A DNA stretch of 32,560 bases, from contig NZ_BDGT01000050.1 in assembly GCF_001748285.1 (NCBI RefSeq), forward strand, positions 1 to 32,560. Direction: 5' to 3'. This DNA is from Thermogemmatispora onikobensis (GTDB lineage Bacteria; Chloroflexota; Ktedonobacteria; Ktedonobacterales; Ktedonobacteraceae). The notes beneath the pieces were generated by a model that saw nothing but the letters and a program-made list of their open reading frames with translations, was not told where the DNA came from and made no database searches. Position 1 is the first letter of the stretch. Each line of letters begins with the position of its first letter. Of the stretch, positions 15,539 through 23,029 are shown in pieces. Made by a program: the position numbers and the translations under genes.

Positions 15539-15653
15539 GCTGCGATAAGCGGCGCCGCTTCTCTCCACTCGCTTTCTGCCCGCCAGGCGCGAGGAGGGAG
15601 GGAGGTAAGACGTCTGCACTCTGGCTCGCCTGAAGTATGGATGAGATGATCGT

Positions 15654-16214
15654 ATGCGCCTGGAGGAACATGTGGCTTTTTCGACGGCAGCAGCCCTGGT
15701 GGCTCTGCCGTGGCTGAAAGAGGAGGTCTGGCTGCCCTACACGGCCAGTATCTTGATTGACCTTGATCATTATCTGGAGTTTGTGGCGGCTCGCCGGCGC
15801 CTGAGCCTGCGCGAGGCGCTGCGCTATCTGCGCACGCCTCATCGTCAGCGCGGCCCACTGCCTAAGCCCCTGCACCAGCCGCTGACCTTGAGCGCGCTGG
15901 CGGCTCTGGCCGCGCTGACTCGCCAGCGCTGGCTGTGGTTGGTGCTGGCCGGGATGCTGTTTCATGTGAGTCTGGATGCTTGCAACAATGAGCTGGTGCG
16001 CGGCATCCAGCGCCAGCTCCAAAGGGAGGCCGCCGGTCGCTGTCCCGGCTGCGCCCGCCAGGTGAGCCGGCTGGAGTTGCATGCCCGCCGCCCCCTTCGG
16101 AGCTTGCTGGCCCGCTATCAACGGGCCAATTATGTGGTGCTTTGCCCGGAGTGCCATCGCCTGGCCCACCAGCAGCGACAGACGGTGACCACGATGGCCA
16201 GCGCCTCCCGCTAG
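15654..16214 (+). CDS. DUF457-like membrane metal-binding protein with C-terminal HNH-like treble clef
   Basis: A 186-aa protein with two recognisable parts. The N-terminal part (about 1-115) looks like membrane-bound metal-dependent hydrolases of the DUF457/YdjM type: His6 at the N-terminus, IDLDHY (35-40), and FHVSLDA (103-109), with hydrophobic segments around 8-20, 78-88 and 92-106. The C-terminal part (128-172) carries CPGC (130-133), LELHARRP (His143), and LCPECHRLAH (C164, C167, H168, H172), the layout of an HNH/treble-clef zinc finger. Catalytic competence as a nuclease is uncertain because the LEVHH-type double histidine is reduced to one. The upstream GATGAGATGAT is a weak ribosome binding site. 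It has its own promoter and terminator, so it stands alone. The family assignment is from motif recognition only. Confidence 0.65.
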   Translation: MRLEEHVAFSTAAALVALPWLKEEVWLPYTASILIDLDHYLEFVAARRRLSLREALRYLRTPHRQRGPLPKPLHQPLTLSALAALAALTRQRWLWLVLAGMLFHVSLDACNNELVRGIQRQLQREAAGRCPGCARQVSRLELHARRPLRSLLARYQRANYVVLCPECHRLAHQQRQTVTTMASASR

Positions 16215-16224
16215 CTTTGTCCGG

Positions 16225-16257
16225 CCCCGCCCCAGTGGGGCCACGCTCTGGGCGGGG
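16225..16257 (+). terminator. GC-rich hairpin after the DUF457/HNH-like gene
   Basis: CCCCGCCC (16225-16232) pairs with GGGCGGGG (16250-16257); GTGG/CCAC can pair inside the loop. It starts 11 bases after the stop codon. No strong T-run. Confidence 0.5.
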
Positions 16258-16316
16258 TCCGCGACCTGTTATCTCTGGCTCGCTGTTGCTTCGGTGGCTG
16301 CTCCCGGTTCGATGTC

Positions 16317-16345
16317 TCGACGGGAGGAGCCTTCTGTGATATAAT
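16317..16345 (+). promoter_or_regulatory. Promoter of secG (TCGACG-N17-TATAAT, extended -10)
   Basis: Perfect TATAAT at 16340-16345 preceded by TGA (extended -10), with TCGACG 17 bases upstream of it. Leader about 47 nt. Confidence 0.65.
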
Positions 16346-16398
16346 CGCCGCGAAGGTTTTGGCCAATCGATGGCCTGCGATGAAAGCGAGGGTGAACC

Positions 16399-16644
16399 TT
16401 GAATACGTTGCAAGCCTGGGCCCCGGCTCTCCGGGTGATTCAGATTATTCTGTCTGTGGCTGTTATTCTCTTTATCTTGTTGCAGGCACGCAGCGCCGGC
16501 CTGGGCAGTATCTTCGGCGGGACCAGCGCCGGCTCGGTCTTTAAAACACGCCGCGGGGTGGAGCGCCTGATCTTTAATTTGACCGTCATCTTTGTGGTGC
16601 TCTTCGCTCTGGTCTCGGTGGTGATGATGTTGCTTCCCGCTTAG
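16399..16644 (+). CDS. secG: Preprotein translocase subunit SecG
   Basis: An 81-aa membrane protein, an accessory part of the SecYEG channel. It has two transmembrane segments (about residues 11-30 and 57-79) separated by a glycine-rich cytoplasmic loop LGSIFGGTSAGSVFKTRRGVER, of which GSIFGG and the T-R-R-G-x-E motif are typical of SecG. The length is normal (70-110 aa). Translation begins at TTG 16399; GAGGGTGA lies 6 bases upstream, and no in-frame ATG or GTG offers a better alternative. It is a single gene with its own extended -10 promoter. Confidence 0.92.
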   Translation: MNTLQAWAPALRVIQIILSVAVILFILLQARSAGLGSIFGGTSAGSVFKTRRGVERLIFNLTVIFVVLFALVSVVMMLLPA

Positions 16645-17018
16645 ATCAGACCGTTCACCTCGACCTCGGCCAGGTAGGGGCGCCTGGGGAGACCGCTCTT
16701 CTCCTGCATGGGCTCGCTCGATACGGCTGCTCCGCGCCCCCCCCAGCTACTCCCGACTCTCCCAGGCTCTAGCCCTGCCTTGCCCACTACTATCAGCCTG
16801 GACTGGATGAGCGGCTTTTTGCGCTCTCTTTTGAACCCCCCCAGCACACCCCTCCCCCAGACTCTGCTTTTCTCTCTCTCATTTGCTCTGGCAATGTGGT
16901 CTTTTCCTTGAACAATAAATAAGCATACATGAATTTATGGATGTAGCGCTGTCCAGGATCTTTGAACCCGGCAGCGATGCGCTGCGCTTCTCAGGCTGGT
17001 TGTTTCTGTGTGAGCACA
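16645..17018. other. Intergenic stretch between secG and kinase A
   Basis: No supported gene. Pyrimidine-rich tracts (16730-16905) are followed by an AT-rich patch (16906-16940). The kinase A promoter begins at 17019. Confidence 0.5.
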
Positions 17019-17048
17019 TTGACATGTTCCATGAACGCTTTCTACAAT
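17019..17048 (+). promoter_or_regulatory. Promoter of kinase A (TTGACA-N18-TACAAT)
   Basis: Perfect TTGACA at 17019-17024, 18-base spacer, TACAAT at 17043-17048; leader about 27 nt. Confidence 0.75.
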
Positions 17049-17081
17049 CAAAGCAGGCAAGCAAGGAGCAGGAGGGCGAGT

Positions 17082-18377
17082 ATGATGGAGCAACCGCTGA
17101 GTTTTTCGGCTGAGGCGGGCCTGGCCGAGGAGGCTGGCAGTAAGCCTGGAGAGGTGGAGCGGCTCCTGCCGCCGGAGGCGCCGCGCGAGCTGGGCCATTA
17201 TCGTCTGGTGCGCCTGCTGGGCCGTGGGGGCTTTGCTGAGGTCTACCTGGGTGAGCATCGCTATCTGGGAACCGCGGTGGCCATTAAGCTCCTGCGGGCT
17301 CGCCTGGACCCTGAGATTCTGCAGCGCTTCTGCGCGGAGGCCCGCCTCGTGGCTCGCCTGGACCACCCTCATATTGTGAGGATCTTCGATTTTGTCCTGC
17401 TGGAGGAGCAGGGCCTGGCTTTTTTAGTGATGGAGTATGCTCCTGGCGGGACTTTGCGCCAGCGTCATCCCCGTGGTAGCCGCTTGCATCCGGCGACGAT
17501 CCTGCTCTATTTGCAGCAGATTGGGGCCGCTCTGGACTATGCGCACCGTCAGCGCTGCATTCATTGCGATATTAAGCCGGAGAATATGCTGATTGGGCGC
17601 GATGGCTCGCTGTTGTTGAGCGATTTCGGCATTGCGTCCCTGGCCGGCCAGAGCCAGGGGGACTGGCCACAGGCAGAGGCCATTGCGGGAACGCTGGCCT
17701 ATATGGCGCCGGAACAGCTGGCGGGTCAACCGCAGTTGGCCAGCGATCAGTATGCGCTGGGAGTGGTGGTCTATGAGTGGCTGTGCGGGGAGTGCCCTTT
17801 TCGTGGTTCGCCTGCTGAGGTGTTGGCCCAGCATGTGCAGGCGCCACCACCGTCGCTGCGTCAGCGCGTGCCCACCCTGCCGCCGGCGCTGGTCGCCGTG
17901 GTGGAGCGGGCCCTGGCAAAGCAGCCGGAGGCGCGTTTTGCGACAGTGCTGGAGTTTGTGCGAGCTTATGAGCAGGCCCTGGGCCAGGCTCTCCGTCCCC
18001 GCCCTCGCTTCCGTCCTCCTGCGCGGTTCTCGCAGGACCAGGTCGAGCGTCCGACACGGCGGGCCTTGATGGTGGGGATGACTAGCCTGGCAGCCAGCGG
18101 CTTGCTTGGTGGCGGGTTGACCTGGCTGGCTTTTTCTTCGTCTCAGCTGCACCCCAGTCGCCCGCCACTGCCCGATTGCCCGCTGCCGCTGAGTCAGCCA
18201 ACCAGACAGCCGCTTGAGGGGCCAGCCCAGGTGACGCCCACCAGACCAGTCCCCCAGGAGCATCAGGGCCAGCACCATGCTTCTTCTTCTTCTCCTCCTC
18301 TCTTTCCCCGAGCGTGGCCTTCCGCTGTCTCGCGGTCGTCTGGGTCCGCGCGTCCTGAGCAGCACCGTGTACCTTGA
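17082..18377 (+). CDS. Kinase A: Ser/Thr protein kinase with HCD catalytic loop and one C-terminal membrane segment
   Basis: A 431-aa Hanks-type kinase. The glycine loop is LGRGGFAEVYLG (46-57), the ATP lysine K69 is in VAIKLL, the helix C glutamate is probably E86 (CAEARLV), the hinge is MEYAPGGTLRQRHP, the catalytic loop is HCDIKPEN (161-168) with D163 and N168, DFG is at 181-183, and YMAPEQ is at 207-212. The arginine of HRD is replaced by cysteine, so this is a non-RD kinase that probably does not need activation-loop phosphorylation. After the domain comes TRRALMVGMTSLAAS and a hydrophobic stretch (about 328-351), then roughly 80 Pro/Ser-rich residues. There is no sensor domain. The start at ATG 17082 follows AGGAGGGCGAG; the longer frame has no better site. 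First gene of the kinase/TPR cluster. Confidence 0.9.
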   Translation: MMEQPLSFSAEAGLAEEAGSKPGEVERLLPPEAPRELGHYRLVRLLGRGGFAEVYLGEHRYLGTAVAIKLLRARLDPEILQRFCAEARLVARLDHPHIVRIFDFVLLEEQGLAFLVMEYAPGGTLRQRHPRGSRLHPATILLYLQQIGAALDYAHRQRCIHCDIKPENMLIGRDGSLLLSDFGIASLAGQSQGDWPQAEAIAGTLAYMAPEQLAGQPQLASDQYALGVVVYEWLCGECPFRGSPAEVLAQHVQAPPPSLRQRVPTLPPALVAVVERALAKQPEARFATVLEFVRAYEQALGQALRPRPRFRPPARFSQDQVERPTRRALMVGMTSLAASGLLGGGLTWLAFSSSQLHPSRPPLPDCPLPLSQPTRQPLEGPAQVTPTRPVPQEHQGQHHASSSSPPLFPRAWPSAVSRSSGSARPEQHRVP

Positions 18378-18403
18378 CAGGCCAATTTCGCCAGTGCTAC
18401 CAT
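18374..18403 (+). promoter_or_regulatory. Promoter after kinase A (TTGACA-N18-TACCAT, extended -10)
   Basis: TTGACA overlaps the kinase A stop codon (18374-18379); TGC-TACCAT ends at 18403. It probably drives the MFS gene with a long leader of about 520 nt. Confidence 0.55.
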
Positions 18404-18932
18404 GTACGATCGTGATGACTGTTCCTTTGTGCTTTGCGCTCAGCGTCGGCCCGCGCACGGCTGCGCTGCGCAGCGAGGCTATTCGCCCGAGCCATATCGC
18501 GCATGCTCCAGCCGCATGAGCCTGGCGCAGCTTATGCGGCAGAAATGAGGAGCAGCGCCACCAGTGTAAGCCAGGGCAGGACCAAGCAAGCAGGACGCCG
18601 TTCTGCTGATGGTGGGTTTTTGGCCTGCAAGCCAGCTCTGAGGGGAGAGAGCGAAGCGCTCTCCGCTCCTTCCTGTCTCTCCCGTCGCTGGCCTGGTCTG
18701 GCCCGGTTTGCTGCCTGGCGAAGACGTTGCCGCGATCGGCAAGCCTCTCCTCCTTTGTTTGCTTTGCTCCTCTGACTGCCCTCTCCCTCCGTTCAGCCTC
18801 TCTGCTGGCCTTGGTTTTGCTTCCTCTGACGGCTGCGCCAGGCTGGTTCCTTTCACTTCACTACTGCGTCCATTGCAGACGCTCGCACTTGCAAGAGCAT
18901 GTGATTCTATTATGAAAGGAACAGGCTGGATC
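18404..18932. other. Long leader before the second MFS gene
   Basis: About 530 bases with no convincing coding frame and no recognised riboswitch. Frames open on both strands here look like GC-rich shadows without ribosome binding sites. Confidence 0.4.
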
Positions 18933-20213
18933 ATGGAAAAGCGGATCGAGGGCGAGGGCGAGGGACAGAAAGCCCAGCCGTCGAGGGCATCGTCGCGCGG
19001 CGCTCGCCTGCGCCTCTTACTGGCCTACGACGGGTATAATCTGGCGACGAATGCGACCTTGAGTAGCGCGGTCTGGATGATCTATCTGGCGCGCCACGGC
19101 TATAGTCCCCTGGCCATCGGCTTGCTGGAGATGACTTTGCATGTGACGAAGCTGTGCGCGGAGATTCCCACGGGGATCTACGCCGATTTGCTGGGGCGGC
19201 GTCGCAGTCTGTTGGTGTACTGCGGTCTGTCGGCAGCGGCGATGCTCGGCCTGGCCTGGCCACTTGGGCCGTTGGTTGTGCTGAGCTTTATGCTTTGGGG
19301 CCTGGCTTTCGCTTTCCGTGGCGGCGCTGAGGAGGCGCTGCTTTGGGGCCTGGCGCGGCGTCTGGTGACTGGCGAGGGCCAGCAGCAGCGCTACTTTCGT
19401 CGCTTGATTAGTCGCATGTATCTGCTGGCGCTCGTTGCGGAGGCGGCCAGTACGAGCCTCGGGGGGCTACTTGGCCAGGTGCAGGAAGTGCTGCCGTTCC
19501 TGGTTCAGGCAGCCCTGGCGCTGCTGGGGATGCTGCCCTTGCTGGCACTACCGGAGGAACGTGGCAGTAGCCAGCGCCAGCCGCTACGGCATTTGCTGCA
19601 GGGATTGCGGGCAGTGCGCAGCGATCGGGTGTTGGTTGCTCTGCTTGCGCTGGCGGGCCTGGTTGAGGGCTGCGGCCTGACCATTTATTACTACCACCAG
19701 CTCTATCTGGTCGGTCTGGGGCTGACGCTGGCCCAGGTGGGCCTGGTGATCGCTGCCAGCCAGGTGATCAGCTTCGGCTGCACCGCCCTGGCTCCGGCGC
19801 TGCTGGCGCGGCTGAGACAGAGCCATCTGCTGGTCGGGCTGCTGGTGGCGTTGGCCGGCGGGCTGCTGTTGATGAGCCTGCCACTGGTACCGCTCAGTCT
19901 GGCGGGTTTCCTGGTGCTCTTCCAGGGAGCGTACGCGCTCTGGCAGCCGGTGGTGAGTACCTGGCTCAATGAGCGCAGCCCCGAGGCTCAGCGGGCCACG
20001 GTGCTCTCTCTGCAGACGGGTCTCTTTAGTGCGGCAATGGTGACCCTCTTCCCGCTCTTCGGTCTGGGAGTAGGAGAAATGAGCTACCGCTCGCTCTATC
20101 GTGCGCTCGCGCTGCTGGCCAGTGGTGGTTTGCTGCTGGCCGGCCTGGGAAGCTTGCTCTGGGGAGGCCAGCGAGGACTTCGCGGGAGCCAGAAGCAGAG
20201 CGAGCAGCCCTGA
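18933..20213 (+). CDS. Major facilitator superfamily transporter
   Basis: A 426-aa inner-membrane protein with about 12 hydrophobic segments. The first cytoplasmic loop carries EIPTGIYADLLGRRRSL, a good match to the MFS motif G-x3-D-x3-R-R. Each half has several conserved small-residue helices (for example FMLWGLAFAFRGGAEEALLWG). The substrate is unknown; the EIPTG-x-xAD form is common in drug-efflux-like families. The first 28 residues are charged (EKRIEGEGEGQKAQ) and cytoplasmic. The start is set at ATG 18933 with AAAGGAACAGG upstream; ATG 18912 is possible but has no ribosome binding site. It sits between kinases A and B on the same strand but has its own promoter region, so a link to the kinases is only positional. 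Confidence 0.85.
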   Translation: MEKRIEGEGEGQKAQPSRASSRGARLRLLLAYDGYNLATNATLSSAVWMIYLARHGYSPLAIGLLEMTLHVTKLCAEIPTGIYADLLGRRRSLLVYCGLSAAAMLGLAWPLGPLVVLSFMLWGLAFAFRGGAEEALLWGLARRLVTGEGQQQRYFRRLISRMYLLALVAEAASTSLGGLLGQVQEVLPFLVQAALALLGMLPLLALPEERGSSQRQPLRHLLQGLRAVRSDRVLVALLALAGLVEGCGLTIYYYHQLYLVGLGLTLAQVGLVIAASQVISFGCTALAPALLARLRQSHLLVGLLVALAGGLLLMSLPLVPLSLAGFLVLFQGAYALWQPVVSTWLNERSPEAQRATVLSLQTGLFSAAMVTLFPLFGLGVGEMSYRSLYRALALLASGGLLLAGLGSLLWGGQRGLRGSQKQSEQP

Positions 20214-20437
20214 GTACGGCGGCCAGCGGATCGCCCGCGCGCCGCTCGTGACACTCGTCTGGCGCGCAGGTTCTGGTCAGGCGGTGAGCCGGACGGGGCG
20301 ACGCTGGCCTGCCATTTTTTGGGCACAACTTACAAATTTTTAGCTACTCGTCAGCAGCGATCTTGTACGACATGACGCTACCGACACGTGGCCGCGCTAG
20401 AACTGAGCAGCAGGCACTTTCAGCGTCTTACGAGTAC
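20214..20437. other. Intergenic stretch before kinase B
   Basis: No gene seen. A short AT-rich patch (TTTTTTGGGC and AAATTTTTAG, 20316-20342) lies after the MFS gene and may contribute to termination; no hairpin of note was found beside it. Confidence 0.35.
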
Positions 20438-20466
20438 TTGACGAGCTTTCTTCTCTCTCCTACAAT
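20438..20466 (+). promoter_or_regulatory. Promoter of kinase B (TTGACG-N17-TACAAT)
   Basis: TTGACG at 20438-20443, 17-base spacer, TACAAT at 20461-20466; leader about 112 nt. It has the same -35 hexamer as the promoters at 4587, 15509 and 2846(-). Confidence 0.75.
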
Positions 20467-20584
20467 AAGTATGCTGGTAGATTGTTAGCCAGAGGCCCGG
20501 CAGGGCCAGCTTCGCTACGACTGTGTCACACGGGGAAATCCGCCCAACCCAGGGCTTGCAAGCACGGGCAAGAGAACAGGCACG

Positions 20585-22648
20585 ATGGTTGATCATTCGG
20601 GTAGACAGCTCGATAACTACTTCCTCCTCCGCTTGCTTGGGCAGGGTAACTACGGCCAGGTCTACCTGGGCGAGCATACCCAGCGCAAGCATCTCGTGGC
20701 GGTGAAGGTGCTCCACACCGGCCTGAACTATGAGGCGCTGCGCCATCTGGTCAATGAGGCCCGCCTCTTCCGCCTGCGACATCCACATATCGTGGCAGTC
20801 CAGGACTTCGGTCTCGAGCAGGCGCTCGGGGTGCCTTTCATTGTGATGGACTATGCCCCCAACGGCACCCTGCGCCAGCGCCATCCCCAGGGAACGCGCG
20901 TGCCGCTGGAGCTGGTGCTGCACTATGTGCAGCAGCTCGCCGATGCCCTGCAGTATGCCCACGATGAAAATGTGATCCACCGCGACCTGAAGCCGGAAAA
21001 TATGCTGCTGGATCAGGAGGACCGCCTCCTGCTGACCGACTTCGGGATCTCGGTGATCGTGCAGACCCCCCCAGGCCAGACCCCTCTGGAGCAGCAGAAC
21101 GCCGGGATCGCCGGCACCCCCCACTATATGGCCCCGGAGCAGTTTATGGGACGTACCAGCCGCGCCAGCGATCAGTATGCGCTGGCGGTGATCGTCTATG
21201 AGTGGCTCTGCGGCGATCCCCCTTTCGATGGAACCTTCTATGAGCTGTATGCCCAGCATTCTCAAGCCTCTCCTCCTTCTCTGTTGGAGCGCGTGCCCGA
21301 GCTCTCGCCCGAGATCGAGTATGTGATTATGCGCGCGCTGGCAAAGGACCCCAAGGGACGCTTCGCCAGCGTGCGCGAGTTCGCTCAGGAGTTGGAACGC
21401 GCCGCCCGCTCGCTGCTGGTGCTCAATTATGTGCCGCGCATCCAGCCTCGTAGCCGCCAGGAGTGCTTCGATGATGGGGTGGCTTTTTATTTTCAGGGCC
21501 GCTATAAGGAGGCGGCTGAGGCTTTCTCTGAGGCTATCTCACAGGACCCCACCTACGCCGACGCTTATGTGAACCGCGGCAGCTGCTATCTGCAGCTCCA
21601 GGAGCCTGAAAAGGCCCTCACCGATTTCGATCGCGCTCTGGAGCTGAATCCTCAGCAGGCTATCGCTTATAATGGGCGCGGCTACGCCCGCTGCGCCCTG
21701 GGCGATGATCGCCGCGCGCTGGCCGATTTCGAGCGCGCTCTGGAGCTTGATCCAGCCTACCTGGAGGCTTATTTTAACCGGGGCCGCGCTTATCGCCGCC
21801 TCCAGGAGTATGAGAAGGCTATCTCTGACTATAGCCGCGTGCTGCAGCTCGACCCCTCTCATGTCGACGCCTATAATAATCGCGGCAATGCCTATTGCTG
21901 CCTGGGCAATTTCGAGCAGGCCATCGCCGATTTCAGTCAGGCTATTCGCCTCAATCCCGAGTATACGCTGGCCTACAATAACCGCGGTAATGCCTATGAT
22001 GCGCTGGGCGAGCACGAGCTGGCTCTCTCCGATCTGACACGCGCTATCGAGCTGGATGCTTTCTACGCTAATGCCTACAATAACCGTGGAACGGTATATC
22101 GCAATATGCAAGAGTATGAGCAGGCTCTGGAGGATTATGAGCGCGCTCTGGAGATCCAGCCCGATTACGCCCTGGTGTACTACAATCGCGGCCTGACTCG
22201 CTATGAGATGCAGGACTATGAGCAGGCCATTCAGGATTTCGAGCGCGCTCTGGAGCTTGATCCCGGTTACGTGGAGGCTCATATCAGGCGCGGCATGGCT
22301 TATGATGCTTTGCAGGAGTACGAGAAGGCAATTGCGGATTTCAATCGGGCTGTGGAGCTGTCCCCCTGTCTGGCACGCACTTACGTTTACCGCGGCCTGG
22401 CTTACGCCGGTCTGGGGAACTACCGACGGGCAATTCTGGACTACGATCGCGCTCTGGAGCTGCGCCCCGATGATGCTGAGAGCTATCGCCATCGGGGTGT
22501 GGCCTACTTCCGCCTGGGAGACTACCAGCGGGCGATTCTGGACTACGATCGCGCGCTGCAATTGGACCCGAGCAATCGGCTGGTGCGGGCGAGCCGCGAG
22601 GAGGCGCTCTATCGGCTGCGCCAGGAGCGGCGGCGCGAGGCTCGTTGA
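20585..22648 (+). CDS. Kinase B: active-looking Ser/Thr protein kinase fused to 11 TPRs
   Basis: A 687-aa cytoplasmic protein. The kinase domain (about 11-275) is complete: LGQGNYGQVYLG (18-29), K41 in VAVKVL, hinge MDYAPNGTLRQRHP, HRDLKPEN (132-139), TDFGIS (151-156) and YMAPEQ (181-186), followed by SDQYALAVIVYEWLCG. It is therefore a classical RD kinase. Residues 291-664 are eleven consecutive 34-residue tetratricopeptide repeats close to the consensus A-Y-x-N-R-G-x-A-Y, ALxDFxRALELDP. A basic tail ends the protein. No membrane segment is present. TPRs usually bind partner proteins, so the array may recruit substrates or the related TPR proteins encoded downstream. ATG 20585 is preceded by ACAGG. 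It is the only kinase of the four with every catalytic motif intact. Confidence 0.93.
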   Translation: MVDHSGRQLDNYFLLRLLGQGNYGQVYLGEHTQRKHLVAVKVLHTGLNYEALRHLVNEARLFRLRHPHIVAVQDFGLEQALGVPFIVMDYAPNGTLRQRHPQGTRVPLELVLHYVQQLADALQYAHDENVIHRDLKPENMLLDQEDRLLLTDFGISVIVQTPPGQTPLEQQNAGIAGTPHYMAPEQFMGRTSRASDQYALAVIVYEWLCGDPPFDGTFYELYAQHSQASPPSLLERVPELSPEIEYVIMRALAKDPKGRFASVREFAQELERAARSLLVLNYVPRIQPRSRQECFDDGVAFYFQGRYKEAAEAFSEAISQDPTYADAYVNRGSCYLQLQEPEKALTDFDRALELNPQQAIAYNGRGYARCALGDDRRALADFERALELDPAYLEAYFNRGRAYRRLQEYEKAISDYSRVLQLDPSHVDAYNNRGNAYCCLGNFEQAIADFSQAIRLNPEYTLAYNNRGNAYDALGEHELALSDLTRAIELDAFYANAYNNRGTVYRNMQEYEQALEDYERALEIQPDYALVYYNRGLTRYEMQDYEQAIQDFERALELDPGYVEAHIRRGMAYDALQEYEKAIADFNRAVELSPCLARTYVYRGLAYAGLGNYRRAILDYDRALELRPDDAESYRHRGVAYFRLGDYQRAILDYDRALQLDPSNRLVRASREEALYRLRQERRREAR

Positions 22649-22894
22649 GCCTTCCCACCTCCGTCGCCGGGCCTGCCTGCCCCCTCCCTTATCTCGCTCC
22701 TCCCTTTGCTTGCCGGCCTTGCTCCTATCCTGGCCAGGCCGGCGCCTGCCAGAGCCGCCAGCGCTCTCCCTTCTCTATCTGCTCGGCGGGACTGACCACA
22801 GGCGTCCTTTCCCTCTGGATGAATGGATAGCGCTTGCTACCATGACCACAATCGGATCAGCAGGTTTTCAGGATCAGGAGTAGAATAGAGAAGC
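22649..22894. other. Spacer between kinase B and the TPR protein
   Basis: No gene. A possible extended -10 TGC-TACCAT lies at 22835-22843 without a clear -35; AGGAG occurs at 22876-22880. Confidence 0.35.
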
Positions 22895-22954
22895 ATGACC
22901 ACTCCATTCGATCAGCTCAATGCTAAAGAGCAGCAACAGCCAGAATACAGATAA
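22895..22954 (+). CDS. 19-codon ORF in frame with the TPR gene, ended by TAA (possible interrupted N-terminus or leader)
   Basis: ATG 22895 opens MTTPFDQLNAKEQQQPEYR and stops at TAA 22952. The next start of the TPR protein (23030) is exactly 45 codons downstream in the same frame, and the codons between the stop and that ATG read RPETSTGQIELAPSSAP and on without another stop, matching the Pro/Ala/Glu-rich start of the TPR protein. The simplest reading is one original gene with a nonsense change near its start; a translated leader peptide is the alternative. GAGAAG lies just before ATG. Confidence 0.4.
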   Translation: MTTPFDQLNAKEQQQPEYR

Positions 22955-23029
22955 AGACCAGAGACGAGCACCGGGCAGATAGAGCTGGCTCCTTCTTCTG
23001 CCCCCCAGCCCGCGCCTTCACTGGAGGAG

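Noticed and set aside
17424-18458. 344-codon minus-strand frame opposite kinase A
   Set aside because: The sense frame carries all kinase motifs; the antisense product is low-complexity and Arg/Gln/His-rich.
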